A DNA stretch of 64,000 bases, taken from positions 1 to 64,000 of the forward strand of contig JAUIMM010001425.1 of NCBI GenBank assembly GCA_031769625.1, read 5' to 3'. Positions 1 through 13,276 of the stretch are shown here, in pieces. The translations under genes were made by a program, and so were the position numbers. The notes under the pieces were generated by a model. The model was not told where the DNA came from, did not search any database, and saw only the letters and a program-made list of their open reading frames with translations. This DNA comes from Taudactylus pleione. Taxonomy: Eukaryota; Chordata; Amphibia; Anura; Myobatrachidae. Numbering within the stretch: position 1 is the stretch's first letter; every line of letters begins with the position of its first letter.

Positions 1-1244
1 TATAGAATATGGTGTATAGTGGTACATAGTATAGAATATGGTGTATAGTACATAGTATAGAATATGGTGAATAGTGGTACATGGTATAGAATATGGGGTA
101 GCCCTGTATAGTGGTATATAGTATAGAATATGTTGTATAGTGGTATATAGTATAGGAAATGGTGTATAGTGGTATATATTATAGAATATGGTGTATAATG
201 GTACATAGTACAGAATATTGTGTATAGTGGTACATAGCATAGAATATGGTGTATAGTGGTATATTGTATTGAATTTGATGTAGAGCTGTATAGTGGTACA
301 TAGTATAGAATATGGTGTATATTTGTACATAGTATAGAATATGGTGTATAGTACATAGTATAGAATATGGTGTATAGTACATAGTATAGAATATGGTGTA
401 TAATGGTACATGGTATAGAATATGGGGTAGCCTTGTATAGTGGTATATAGAATAGAATATGTTGTACAGTGGTACATAGTATAGAATATAGTGTATAGTG
501 GTACATAGTGTAGAATATGGTGTATAGTGGTACATAATCTAGAATGTGGCATAGAGGTGTACAGTGGTACAAAGTATAGAATGTGGTGTATAGTGGTACA
601 TAGAATATGTTGTATAGAGGTACATAGTATAGAATATGGTGTAGATCTGTATAGTTGCACATAGTATAGAATTTGGTGTAGAGCTGTATAGTGGTACATA
701 GTATAGAATATGCTGTATAGTTGTATATAGTATAGAATATGGTGTAGAGCTTTATAGTGGTACATAGTATATAATATTGTGTATAGTGATACATAGCATA
801 GAATATGGTGTAGAGCTGTATTGTGGTACATAGTATAGAATATGGTGTATAGTGCCACATAGTATATAATATGGTGTATAGTGGTATATAGTATAGAATG
901 TGGTGTAGAGCTGTATAGTGGTACATAGTATAGAATATGGTGTATATTGGTACATAGTATAGAATGTGGTGTATAGTGGTACATAGTATAGAATATGGTG
1001 TATAGAGGTACATAGTATAGAATATGGTGTATATTGGTACATAGTATATAATGTGGTGTATAGTGGTATATGGTGTAGAGCTGTATAGTGGTACATAGTA
1101 TAGAATGTAGTGTAAAGTAGTACATAGTATAGAATATGGTGTAGAGCTGTATAGTGGTACATAGTATAGAATGTGGTGTACAGCTGGATAGTGGTACATA
1201 GTATAGAATATGGTGTATAGTGCCACATAGTATAGAATATGGTG

Positions 1245-1281
1245 TATAGTGGTATTTAGTAAAGAATGTGGTGTAGAGCTG
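1245..1281 (+). repeat. Representative 37-bp unit carrying the 8-bp extension
   Basis: This unit is a 29-bp repeat followed by the octamer TAGAGCTG (the last eight bases, 1274-1281) before the next TATAGTGG. The same extension, or close variants such as TAGAGCTT, TAGAGGTG and TACAGCTG, recurs throughout array 1, commonly every second to fourth unit. It is the main length polymorphism of the array. It contains an AGCT (AluI) site. Confidence 0.88.
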
Positions 1282-1310
1282 TATAGTGGTACATAGTATA
1301 GAATATGGTG

Positions 1311-1339
1311 TATAGTGGTACATAGTATAGAATATGGTG
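1311..1339 (+). repeat. Representative standard 29-bp unit of array 1
   Basis: This is one clean copy of the commonest unit. It begins TATAGTGGTACATAG and ends AATATGGTG, and the next unit begins immediately at 1340. It contains a GTAC tetranucleotide, so RsaI should cut about once per unit where the core is intact. The unit length is not a multiple of three, which is why reading frames rotate through it. Confidence 0.9.
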
Positions 1340-1397
1340 TATAGAGGTACATAGTATAGAATATGGTGTATAGTGGTACATAGTATAGAATATGGTG

Positions 1398-1445
1398 TAT
1401 AGTGGTCCATAGAATATGGTGTATAGTGGTACATAGAATATGGTG
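1398..1445 (+). repeat. Two consecutive 24-bp deleted units
   Basis: Units 1398-1421 and 1422-1445 each lack five bases of the standard core, reading CATAGAATATGG where the usual form is CATAGTATAGAATATGG. The deletion removes one of two overlapping TATAG/ATAG motifs, as expected from replication slippage. The same pair of short units recurs near 2275-2325, 4905-4945, 8690-8720 and 9550-9600. The pair is therefore a marker of segmental duplication rather than a repeated independent event. Confidence 0.82.
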
Positions 1446-2525
1446 TATAGTGGTACATAGTATAGAATATGGTGTAGAGCTGTATAGTGGCACATAGTAT
1501 AGAATGTGGTGTAGAGCTGTATATTAATACATAGTATAGAATATGCTGTATAGTGGTATATAGTATAGAATATGATGTATAGCTTTATAGTGGTACATAG
1601 TATATAATATTGTGTAAATTGATACTTAGTATAGAATAAGGTGTAGAGCTGTATAGTGGTACATAGTATAGAATATGGTGTATAGTGCTACATAGTATAG
1701 AATATGGTGTAAAGTGGTATATAGTATAGAATGTGGTGTAGAGCTGTATAGTGGTACATATTACAGAATATGGTGTATAGTGGTATATAGTATAGAATGT
1801 GGTGTAGAGCTGTATAGTGGTACATAGTATAGAATATGGTGTATATTGGTACATAGTATAGAATGTGGTGTATAGTGGTACATAGTATAGAATATGGTGT
1901 ATAGAGGTACATAGTATAGAATATGGTGTATATTGGTACATAGTATATAATGTGGTGTATAGTGGTATATGGTGTAGAGCTGTATAGTGGTACATAGTAT
2001 AGAATGTAGTGTAAAGTAGTACATAGAATAGAATATGGTGTAGAGCTGTATGTTGGTACATAGTATAGAATGTGGTGTACAGCTGGATAGTGGTATATAG
2101 TATAGAATATAGTGTAGAGTGCCACATAGTATAGAATATGGTGTATAGTGGTATATAGTATAGAATGTGGTGTAGAGCTGTATAGTGGTACATAGTATAG
2201 AATATGGTGTATAGAGGTACATAGTATAGAATATGGTGTATAGTGGTACATAGTATAGAATGTGGTGTATAGTGGTACATAGAATATGGTGTATAGTGGT
2301 ACATAGAATATGGTGTATAGTGGTACATAGTATAGAATATGGTGTAGAGCTGTATAGTGGCACATAGTATAGAATGTGGTGTAGAGCTGTATAGTGATAC
2401 ATTGTATAGAATATGGTGTATATTGGTACATAGTATAGAATGTGGTGTATAGTGGTACATAGTATAGAATACGGTGTATAGAGGTACATAGTATAGAATA
2501 TGGTGTATTTTGGTACATAGTATAG
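1440..2525 (+). repeat. Segmental duplication D2, left copy
   Basis: This segment matches about 4065-5150 at a constant offset of 2625, including TATTAATAC, the GTGTAAATTGATACTTAG variant and the AATACGGTG variant near 2470/5095. Near-identity over about 1.1 kb of an otherwise degenerate array points to recent duplication. At 2525/5150 the copies diverge abruptly. Confidence 0.78.
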
Positions 2526-2946
2526 AATATCTTGTATAGTGGTACATAGTCTAGATTGTGGTATAGAGCTGTATAGTGGTACATAGTATAGAATGTGGTG
2601 TATAGTGGTATATAGAATATGGTGTATAATGGTACATAGTTAAGAATATGGTGTATTGTACAAAGTATAGAATATGGTGTATAGTGGTACATGGTATAGA
2701 ATATGGGGTATAGTGATTGGTACATAGTATAGAATATGGTGTATTGAGGTACATAGTATAGAATATCTTGTATAGTGGTACATAGTCTAGATTGTGGTAT
2801 AGAGCTGTATAGTGGTACATAGTATAGAATGTGGTGTATAGTGGTATATAGAATATGGTGTATAATGGTACATAGTTAAGAATATGGTGTATTGTACAAA
2901 GTATAGAATATGGTGTATAGTGGTACATGGTATAGAATATGGGGTA
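2521..2946 (+). repeat. Local tandem duplication with 236-bp period
   Basis: The sequence at 2521-2710 recurs at 2757-2946, apparently without a difference over about 190 bp. It includes the unusual motifs ATATCTTGTATAG, CATAGTCTAGATTG, CATAGTTAAGAATATGG and TTGTACAAAG. Sharing so many private variants makes this one of the youngest events visible in array 1. The interval between the copies holds the GTGATTGG variant at about 2713-2720. Confidence 0.82.
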
Positions 2947-4095
2947 GAGCTTTATAATGGTATATAGTATAGAATATGGTATATAGTGGTACATAGTGTA
3001 GAATATGGTGTTTTGTGGTACATAATATAGAATATGGTGTATAGTGGTACATAGCATAGAATATGGTGTATAGAGGTACATAGTATAGAATATGGTGTAT
3101 AGTGCTACATAGTATAGAATGTGGTGTATAGTTGTAAATAGTATAAATTATGGTGTATAGAGGTACATAGTATAGAATATGGTGTATATTCAGACATAGT
3201 TTAGAATGTGGTGTATAGTGTTACATAGAATATGGTGTTTAGTGGTACATAGTATAGAATGTGGAGTAGAGCTGTATAGTGGTACATAGTATTGAATATG
3301 GTGTATTGTGGTACATAGTATAGAATGTGGTACAGAGCTATATAATGGTACATAGTATAGAATGTGGTGTATAGTGGTACATAATATAGAATGTGGTGTA
3401 GAGCTGTATAATGGAACATAGTATAGAATATGGTGTATAGTGGTACATAGTATAGAATATAGTGTATAGAAGTAAATAGTATAGAATATGTTGTATAGTG
3501 GTACATAGTCTAGAATGTGGTGTACAGTGGTACATATTATAGAATATGGTATACAGTGGTACATAGTATAGAATGTGGACTAGAGATGTATAGTGGTACA
3601 TAGTATAGAATATGGTGTAGAGCTGTGTAGTAGTACATAGTATAGAATGTGGTATATAGTGGTAAATAGTACAGAATGTGGTGTAGAGCTGTATAATGGT
3701 ACATAGTATAGAATGTGGTTTATAGTATAGATTATGGGGTAGAGCTGTATAGTGGTACATAGTATAGAAATATGGTGTAGAGGTGTATAGTGGTACATAG
3801 AATAGAATATGGTGTATAGTGGTATACAGTATAGAATATGGTGTAGAGCTGTATAGTGGTATATAGTATAGAATATGGTGAATAGTGCAACATAGTATAG
3901 AATTTGGTGTATAGTGATATAAAGTATAGAATGTGGTGTAGAGCTTTATAGTGGTACATAGTATAGAATATGGTGTATAGTGGTACATAGTATAGAATAT
4001 GGTGTATAGTGGTTTATTGTATAGAATATGATGTAGAGCTGTATAGTGGTACATAGTATAGAATATGGTGTATAGTGGTACATAGTATAGAATAT
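2709..4095 (+). repeat. Segmental duplication D3, left copy
   Basis: This segment matches about 5885-7270 at offset 3176, dropping to 3175 after an extra A at about 3769 (TAGAAATATGG). It is anchored by the rare GTGATTGG near 2713/5889 and by the TATATTCAGACATAG block near 3185/6361. One copy of the 236-bp duplication lies at its left end. Confidence 0.78.
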
Positions 4096-5150
4096 GGTGT
4101 AGAGCTGTATAGTGGCACATAGTATAGAATGTGGTGTAGAGCTGTATATTAATACATAGTATAGAATATGCTGTATAGTGGTATATAGTATAGAATATGA
4201 TGTATAGCTTTATAGTGGTACATAGTATATAATATTGTGTAAATTGATACTTAGTATAGAATAAGGTGTAGAGCTGTATAGTGGTACATAGTATAGAATA
4301 TGGTGTATAGTGCTACATAGTATAGAATATGGTGTAAAGTGGTATATAGTATAGAATGTGGTGTAGAGCTGTATAGTGGTACATATTACAGAATATGGTG
4401 TATAGTGGTATATAGTATAGAATGTGGTGTAGAGCTGTATAGTGGTACATAGTATAGAATATGGTGTATATTGGTACATAGTATAGAATGTGGTGTATAG
4501 TGGTACATAGTATAGAATATGGTGTATAGAGGTACATAGTATAGAATATGGTGTATATTGGTACATAGTATATAATGTGGTGTATAGTGGTATATGGTGT
4601 AGAGCTGTATAGTGGTACATAGTATAGAATGTAGTGTAAAGTAGTACATAGAATAGAATATGGTGTAGAGCTGTATGTTGGTACATAGTATAGAATGTGG
4701 TGTACAGCTGGATAGTGGTATATAGTATAGAATATAGTGTAGAGTGCCACATAGTATAGAATATGGTGTATAGTGGTATATAGTATAGAATGTGGTGTAG
4801 AGCTGTATAGTGGTACATAGTATAGAATATGGTGTATAGAGGTACATAGTATAGAATATGGTGTATAGTGGTACATAGTATAGAATGTGGTGTATAGTGG
4901 TACATAGAATATGGTGTATAGTGGTACATAGAATATGGTGTATAGTGGTACATAGTATAGAATATGGTGTAGAGCTGTATAGTGGCACATAGTATAGAAT
5001 GTGGTGTAGAGCTGTATAGTGATACATTGTATAGAATATGGTGTCTATTGGTACATAGTATAGAATGTGGTGTATAGTGGTACATAGTATAGAATACGGT
5101 GTATAGAGGTACATAGTATAGAATATGGTGTATTTTGGTACATAGTATAT
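4065..5150 (+). repeat. Segmental duplication D2, right copy
   Basis: This is the second copy of 1440-2525. Only a few substitutions are visible, for example GTGTCTATTGG near 5041 versus GTGTATATTGG in the left copy. Most of the same segment also appears a third time at about 8711-9673, as part of D1. Confidence 0.78.
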
Positions 5151-5884
5151 AATGTGGTGTATAGTGGTATATGGTGTAGTGCTGTATAGTGGTACATAGT
5201 ATAGAATGTAGTGTAAAGTAGTACATAGTATAGAATATGGTGTAGAGCTGTATATTGGTACATAGTATAGAATGTGGTGTACAGCTTGATAGTGGTACAT
5301 AGTTTAGAATATGGTGTATAGTGGTACATAGTATAGAATATGGTGTATAGAGGTACACAGTATATAATATGGTGTGTAGTGGTACATAGTATAGAATTTG
5401 GTGTAGAGCTGTATAGTGGTACATAATATAGAATATGGCGTATAGAGGAACATAGTATAGAGTGTCGTGTAGAGCTGTATAGTTGTATATAGTATAGAAT
5501 GTGGTGTAGTGGTACATATTATAGAATGTGGTATAAAGCTGGATAATGGTACATTGTATAGAACGTGGTGTATAGTGGAACATAGTATAGAATATGGTGT
5601 ATAGTGGTACATAGTATAGAATATGGTGTATAGTGGTACATAGTATAGAATGTGGTGTAGAGCTGTATAGTGCTACATAGTATAGAATGTGGTGTAGAGC
5701 TGAATAGTGGTACATAGTATAGAATATGGTGTATAGAGGTACATAGTTTAGAATATGGTGTATAGTGGTACATATTATAGAATGTGGTTTAGAGCTGTAT
5801 AGTGGTACATAGTATAGAATAAAGTGTATAGAGGTACAAAGTATTGAATATGGTGTATGGCTGTACACAGTAAAGAATGTGGTG

Positions 5885-7270
5885 TATAGTGATTGGTACA
5901 TAGTATAGAATATGGTGTATTGAGGTACATAGTATAGAATATCTTGTATAGTGGTACATAGTCTAGATTGTGGTATAGAGCTGTATAGTGGTACATAGTA
6001 TAGAATGTGGTGTATAGTGGTATATAGAATATGGTGTATAATGGTACATAGTTAAGAATATGGTGTATTGTACAAAGTATAGAATATGGTGTATAGTGGT
6101 ACATGGTATAGAATATGGGGTAGAGCTTTATAATGGTATATAGTATAGAATATGGTATATAGTGGTACATAGTGTAGAATATGGTGTTTTGTGGTACATA
6201 ATATAGAATATGGTGTATAGTGGTACATAGCATAGAATATGGTGTATAGAGGTACATAGTATAGAATATGGTGTATAGTGCTACATAGTATAGAATGTGG
6301 TGTATAGTTGTAAATAGTATAAATTATGGTGTATAGAGGAACATAGTATAGAATATGGTGTATATTCAGACATAGTTTAGAATGTGGTGTATAGTGTTAC
6401 ATAGAATATGGTGTTTAGTGGTACATAGTATAGAATGTGGAGTAGAGCTGTATAGTGGTACATAGTATTGAATATGGTGTATTGTGGTACATAGTATAGA
6501 ATGTGGTACAGAGCTATATAATGGTACATAGTATAGAATGTGGTGTATAGTGGTACATAATATAGAATGTGGTGTAGAGCTGTATAATGGAACATAGTAT
6601 AGAATATGGTGTATAGTGGTACATAGTATAGAATATAGTGTATAGAAGTAAATAGTATAGAATATGTTGTATAGTGGTACATAGTCTAGAATGTGGTGTA
6701 CAGTGGTACATATTATAGAATATGGTATACAGTGGTACATAGTATAGAATGTGGACTAGAGATGTATAGTGGTACATAGTATAGAATATGGTGTAGAGCT
6801 GTGTAGTAGTACATAGTATAGAATGTGGTATATAGTGGTAAATAGTACAGAATGTGGTGTAGAGCTGTATAATGGTACATAGTATAGAATGTGGTTTATA
6901 GTATAGATTATGGGGTAGAGCTGTATAGTGGTACATAGTATAGAATATGGTGTAGAGGTGTATAGTGGTACATAGAATAGAATATGGTGTATAGTGGTAT
7001 ACAGTATAGAATATGGTGTAGAGCTGTATAGTGGTATATAGTATAGAATATGGTGAATAGTGCAACATAGTATAGAATTTGGTGTATAGTGATATAAAGT
7101 ATAGAATGTGGTGTAGAGCTATATAGTGGTACATAGTATAGAATATGGTGTATAGTGGTACATAGTATAGAATATGGTGTATAGTGGTTTATTGTATAGA
7201 ATATGATGTAGAGCTGTATAGTGGTACATAGTATAGAATATGGTGTATAGTGGTACATAGTATAGAATAT
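5885..7270 (+). repeat. Segmental duplication D3, right copy
   Basis: This is the second copy of 2709-4095 in the same orientation. At its right end (about 7270) the sequence switches directly into the D1 right copy, marking a recombination joint within the array. Confidence 0.77.
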
Positions 7271-9673
7271 GGTGTATAGTACATAGTATAGAATATGGTG
7301 AATAGTGGTACATGGTATAGAATATGGGGTAGCCCTGTATAGTGGTATATAGTATAGAATATGTTGTATAGTGGTATATAGTATAGGAAATGGTGTATAG
7401 TGGTATAAAGTATAGAATATGCTGTATAGTGGTACATAGTACAGAATATTGTGTATAGTGGTACATAGCATAGAATATGGTGTATAGTGGTATATTGTAT
7501 TGAATTTGATGTAGAGCGTTATAGTGGTACATAGTATAGAATATGGTGTATATTGGTACATAGTATAGAATATGGTGTATAGTACATAGCATAGAATATG
7601 GTGTATAGTGGTACATGGTATAGAATATGGGGTAGCCCTGTATAGTGGTATATAGAATAGAATATGTTGTACAGTGGTACATAGTATAGAATATAGTGTA
7701 TAGTGGTACATAGTGTAGAATATGGTGTATAGTGGTACATAATCTAGAATGTGGCATAGAGGTGTATAGTGGTACAAAGTATAGAATGTGGTGTATAGTG
7801 GTACATAGAATATGTTGTATAGAGGTACATAGTATAGAATATGGTGTAGATCTGTATAGTTGCACATAGTATAGAATTTGGTGTAGAGCTGTATAGTGGT
7901 ACATAGTATAGAATATGCTGTATAGTTGTATATAGTATAGAATATGGTGTAGAGCTTTATAGTGGTACATAGTATATAATATTGTGTATAGTGATACATA
8001 GCATAGAATATGGTGTAGAGCTGTATTGTGGTACATAGTATAGAATATGGTGTATAGTGCCACATAGTATATAATATGGTGTATAGTGGTATATAGTATA
8101 GAATGTGGTGTAGAGCTGTATAGTGGTGCATATTACAGAATCTGGTGTATAGTGGTATTAAGTATAGAATGTGGTGTAGAGCTGTATAGTGGTACATAGT
8201 ATAGAATATGGTGAATATTGGTACATAGTATAGAATGTGGTGTATAGTGGTACATAGTATAGAATATGGTGTATAGAGGTACATAGTATAGAATATGGTG
8301 TATATTGGTACATAGTATATAATGTGGTGTATAGTTGTATATGGTGTAGAGCTGTATAGTGGTACATAGTATAGAATGTAGTGTAAAGTAGTACATAGTA
8401 TAGAATATGGTGTAGAGCTGTATAGTGGTACATAGTATAGAATGTGGTGTACAACTGGATAGTGGTACATAGTATAGAATATGGTGTATAGTGCCACATA
8501 GTATAGAATATGGTGTATAGTGGTATTTAGTAAAGAATGTGGTGTAGAGCTGTATAGTGGTACATAGTATAGAATATGGTGTATAGTGGTACATAGTATA
8601 GAATATGGTGTATAGAGGTACATAGTATAGAATATGGTGTATAGTGGTACATAGTATAGAATGTGGTGTATAGTGGTCCATAGAATATGGTGTATAGTGG
8701 TACATAGAATATGGTGTATAGTGGTACATAGTATAGAATATGGTGTAGAGCTGTATAGTGGCACATAGTATAGAATGTGGTGTAGAGCTGTATATTAATA
8801 CATAGTATAGAATATGCTGTATAGTGGTATATAGTATAGAATATGATGTATAGCTTTATAGTGGTACATAGTATATAATATTGTGTAAAGTGATACTTAG
8901 TATAGAATAAGGTGTAGAGCTGTATAGTGGTACATAGTATAGAATATGGTGTATAGTGCTACATAGTATAGAATATGGTGTAAAGTGGTATATAGTATAG
9001 AATGTGGTGTAGAGCTGTATAGTGGTACATATTACAGAATATGGTGTATAGTGGTATATAGTATAGAATGTGGTGTAGAGCTGTATAGTGGTACATAGTA
9101 TAGAATATGGTGTATATTGGTACATAGTATAGAATGTGGTGTATAGTGGTACATAGTATAGAATATGGTGTATATAGGTACATAGTATAGAATATGGTGT
9201 ATATTGGTACATAGTATATAATGTGGTGTATAGTGGTATATGGTGTAGAGCTGTATAGTGGTACATAGTACAGAATGTAGTGTAAAGTAGTACATAGAAT
9301 AGAATATGGTGTAGAGCTGTATGTTGGTACATAGTATAGAATGTGGTGTACAGCTGGATAGTGGTACATAGTATAGAATATAGTGTAGAGTGCCACATAG
9401 TATAGAATATGGTGTATAGTGGTATATAGTATAGAATGTGGTGTAGAGCTGTATAGTGGTACATAGTATAGAATATGGTGTATAGAGGTACATAGTATAG
9501 AATATGGTGCATAGTGGTACATAGTATAGAATGTGGTGTATAGTGGTACATAGAATATGGTGTATAGTGGTACATAGAATATGGTGTATAGTGGTACATA
9601 GTATAGAATATGGTGTAGAGCTGTATAGTGGCACATAGTATAGAATGTGGTGTAGAGCTGTATAGTGATACAT
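7232..9673 (+). repeat. Segmental duplication D1, right copy
   Basis: This is the second copy of the segment at 1-2402, in the same orientation. It preserves the order of 24-, 29- and 37-bp units and private variants such as TATTAATAC. The left edge coincides with the end of duplication D3 (about 7270), so two exchange events abut or overlap here. Confidence 0.75.
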
Positions 9674-10189
9674 AGTATAGAATATGCTGTATAGTGGTAT
9701 ATAGTATAGAATATGATGTAGAGCTTTATAGTGGTACATAGTATATAATATTGTGTAAAGTGATACTTAGTATAGAATAAGGTGTAGAGCTGTATAGTGG
9801 TACATAGTATAGAATATGGTGTATAGTGCTACATAGTATAGAATATGGTGTAAAGTGGTATATAGTATAGAATGTGGTGTAGAGCTGTATAGTGGTACAT
9901 AGTATAGAATATGGTGTATAGTGGTATATAGTATAGAATGTGGTGTAGAGCTGTATAGTGGTACATAGTATAGAATATGGTGTATATTGCTACTTAGTAT
10001 AGAATGTGGTGTTAAGTGGTTCATAGTATAGAATATGGTGTATAGAGGTACATAGTATAGAATATGGTGTATATTGTTACATAGTATATAATGTCGTGTA
10101 TAGTGGTATATGGTGTAGAGCTGTATAGTGGTACATAGTACAGAATGTAGTGTAAAGTAGTACATAGTATAGAATATGGTGTAGAGCTG

Positions 10190-10960
10190 TATAGTGGTAC
10201 ATAGTATAGAATGTGGTGTACAGCTGGATAGTGGTACATAGTATAGAATATGGTGTATAGTACATAGTATAGAATATGGTGTATAGTGGTACATGGTATA
10301 GAATATGGGGTAGCCCTGTATAGTGGTATATAGTATAGAATATGTTGTATAGTGTTACATAGTATAGAATATAGTGTATAGTGGTACATAGTGTAGAATA
10401 TGGTGTATAGTGGTACATAATCTAGAATGTGGTATAGAGGTGTATAGTGGTACAAAGTATAGAATGTGGTGTATAGTGGTACATAGAATATGTTTGTATA
10501 GTGGTACATAGTATAGAATATGGTGTAGAGCTGTATAGTTGCACATAGTATAGAATGTGGTGTAGAGCTGTATAGTGGTACATAGTATAGAATATGCTGT
10601 ATAGTGGTATATAGTATAGAATATGGTGTAGAGCTTTATAGTGGTACATAGTATATAATATTGTGTATAGTGATACATAGCATAGAATATGGTGTAGAGC
10701 TGTATAGTGGTACATAGTATAGAATATGGTGTATAGTGCCACATAGTATAGAATATGGTGTATAGTGGTATATAGTATAGAATGTGGTGTAGAGCTGTAT
10801 ATTGGTACATATTACAGAATATGGTGTATAGTGGTATATAGTATAGAATGTGGTGTAGAGCTGTATAGTGGTACATTGTATAGAATATGGTGTATATTGG
10901 TACATAGTATAGAATGTGGTGTATAGTGGTACATAGTATAGAATATGGTGTATAGAGGTA
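10190..10960 (+). repeat. Segmental duplication D4, left copy
   Basis: This segment matches about 12308-13050 at offset 2118 near its left end. Markers are CAGCTGGATAGTGG at 10221/12339 and the GGGGTAGCCCTG variant at about 10308 (GGGGTAGACCTG in the other copy). The offset drifts further right through unit-scale indels, so the right boundary is approximate. Confidence 0.62.
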
Positions 10961-11550
10961 CATAGTTTAGAATATGGTGTATATTGGTACATAGTATATA
11001 ATGTGGTGTATAGTGGTATATGGAGTAGTGCTGTATAGTGGTACATAGTATAGAATGTAGTGTAAAGTAGTACATAGTATAGAATATGGTGTAGAGCTGT
11101 ATATTGGTACATAGTATAGAATGTGGTGTACAGCTGGATAGTGGTACATAGTTTAGAATATGGTGTATAGTGGTACATAGTATAGAATATGGTGTATAGA
11201 GGTACACAGTATAGAATATGGTGTGTAGTGGTACATAGTATAGAATGTGGTTTATAGTGGTACATAGTATAGAATTTGGTGTAGAGCTGTATAGTGGTAC
11301 ATAATATAGAATATGGCGTATAGAGGAACATAGTATAGAGTGTCGGGTAGAGCTGTATAGTTGTATATAGTATAGAATGTGGTGTAGTGGTACATATTAT
11401 AGAATGTGGTATAAAGCTGTATAATGGTACATTGTATAGAACGTGGTGTGTAGTGGTACATAGTATAGAATATGGTGTATAGTGGTACATAGTATAGAAT
11501 ATGGTGTATAGTGGTACATAGTATAGAATGTGGTGTAGAGCTGTATAGTG
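10500..11550 (+). repeat. Segmental duplication D5, left copy
   Basis: This segment matches about 13277-14327 at a constant offset of 2777. Markers are GTTGCACATAG/GTGGCACATAG at 10541/13318, TATTGGTACATATTACAG at about 10800/13577, and TATGGCGTATAGAGGAAC at about 11313/14090. The last marker also occurs near 5435, showing that part of this block has a third relative at about 5045-5780. Confidence 0.75.
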
Positions 11551-12307
11551 CTACATAGTATAGAATGTGGTGTAGAGCTGAATAGTGGTACATAGTATAG
11601 AATATGGTGTATAGAGGTATATAGTTTAGAATATGGTGTATAGTGGTACATAGTATAGAATGTGGTTTAGAGCTGTATAGTGGTACATAGTATAGAATAT
11701 AGTGTATAGAGGTACAAAGTATTGAATATGGTGTATGGCTGTACATAGTAAAGAATGTGGTGTATAGTGAGTGGTACATAGTATAGAATATGGTGTATTG
11801 AGGTACATAGTATAGAATATGGTGTATAGAGGTACATAGTATAGAATACGGTGTATAGGGGTACATAGTCTTGAATATGGTGTATAGTGGTACATAGTAT
11901 AGAATGTGGTGTTGAGCTGTATAGTGGTACATAGTATAGAATATGGTGTATAGTGGTACATAGTATAGAATGTGGTGTAGAGCTCTATAGTGGTACATAA
12001 TATAGAATATGGTGTATAGAGGTACACCATATAGAATATGGTGTATAGTGGTACATAGTATAGAATGTGGTTTATAGTGGTACAAAGTATAGAATTTGGT
12101 GTACACCTGTAAAGTGGTACATAATATAGAATATGGCGTATAGAGGAACATAGTATAGAATGTTGTGTAGAGTTGTATAGTGGTATATAGTATAGAATGT
12201 GGTGTATAGTGGTACATATTTTAGAATGTGGTATAAAGCTGTATAATGGTACATAGTATAGAATGTGGTGTATAGTGGTACATAGTATAGAATATGGTGT
12301 AGAGCTG

Positions 12308-13050
12308 TATAGTGGTACATAGTATAGAATGTGGTGTACAGCTGGATAGTGGTACATAGTATAGAATATGGTGTATAGTACATAGTATAGAATATGGTGT
12401 ATAGTGGTACATGGTATAGAATATGGGGTAGACCTGTATAGTGGTATATAGTATAGAATATGTTGTATAGTGGTACATAGTATAGAATATAGTGTATAGT
12501 GGTACATAGTGTAGAATATGGTGTATAGTGGTACATAATCTAGAATGTGGTATAGGGGTGTATAGTGGTACATAGTATAGAATATGGTGTATAGAGGTAC
12601 AAAGTATAGAATGTGGTGTATAGTGGTACATAGAATATGTTGTATAGTGGTACATAGTATAGAATATGGTGTAGAGCTGTATAGTTGCACATAGTATAGA
12701 ATGTGGTGTAGAGCTGTATAGTGGTACATAGTATAGAATATGCTGTATAGTGGTATATAGTATAGAATATGGTGTAGAGCTTTATAGTGGTACATAGTAT
12801 ATAATATTGTGTATAGTGATACATAGCATAGAATATGGTGTAGAGCTGTATAGTGGTACATAGTATAGAATATGGTGTATAGTGCCACATAGTATAGAAT
12901 ATTGTGTATAGTGGTATATAGTATAGAATGTGGTGTAGAGCTGTATAGTGGTACATATTGCAGAATATGGTGTATAGTGGTATATAGTATAGAATGTGGT
13001 GTAGAGCTGTATAGTGGTACATAGTATAGAATATGATGAATATTGCTACA
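12308..13050 (+). repeat. Segmental duplication D4, right copy
   Basis: This is the second copy of about 10190-10960. It keeps the order CAGCTGGATAG, the 26-bp GTATAGTACATAG unit, then the GGGGTAG variant. Divergence is greater than in D2 or D3, so this is probably an older event. Confidence 0.6.
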
Positions 13051-13276
13051 TAGTATAGAATGTGGTGTATAGTGGTACATAGTATAGAATATGGTGTATA
13101 GAGGTACATAGTATAGAATATGGTGTATAGAGGAACATAGAATAGAATATGGTGTATAGTGGAACATAGTGTAGAATATGGTGTATAGTGGTACATAATC
13201 TAGAATGTGGTATAGAGGTGTATAGTAGTACATAGTATAGAATGTGGTGTATAGTGGTACATAGAATATGGTTTAT

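Larger units (their letters stand above)
1..2402 (+). repeat. Segmental duplication D1, left copy
   Basis: This stretch is repeated at about 7232-9673. Linked markers line up: the GGGGTAGCCCTG variant at about 96-106 matches about 7327-7337 (offset 7231), and the rare TATTAATAC at about 1522-1530 matches about 8793-8801 (offset 7271). The offset is again 7271 at about 2400/9671, after which the copies diverge. The 40-bp drift between 101 and 1526 means one or two unit-scale indels arose after duplication. Boundaries were read by eye. Confidence 0.75.

Noticed and set aside
6908..8764. 618-residue minus-strand ORF, with similar ones at 4210-5901 and 11626-13233
   Set aside because: The repeat lacks minus-strand stops in every frame. 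Overlapping frames encode the same 29-residue cycle, and 8-bp and 5-bp indels shift frame without closing it. There is no sign of codon constraint or a gene structure.
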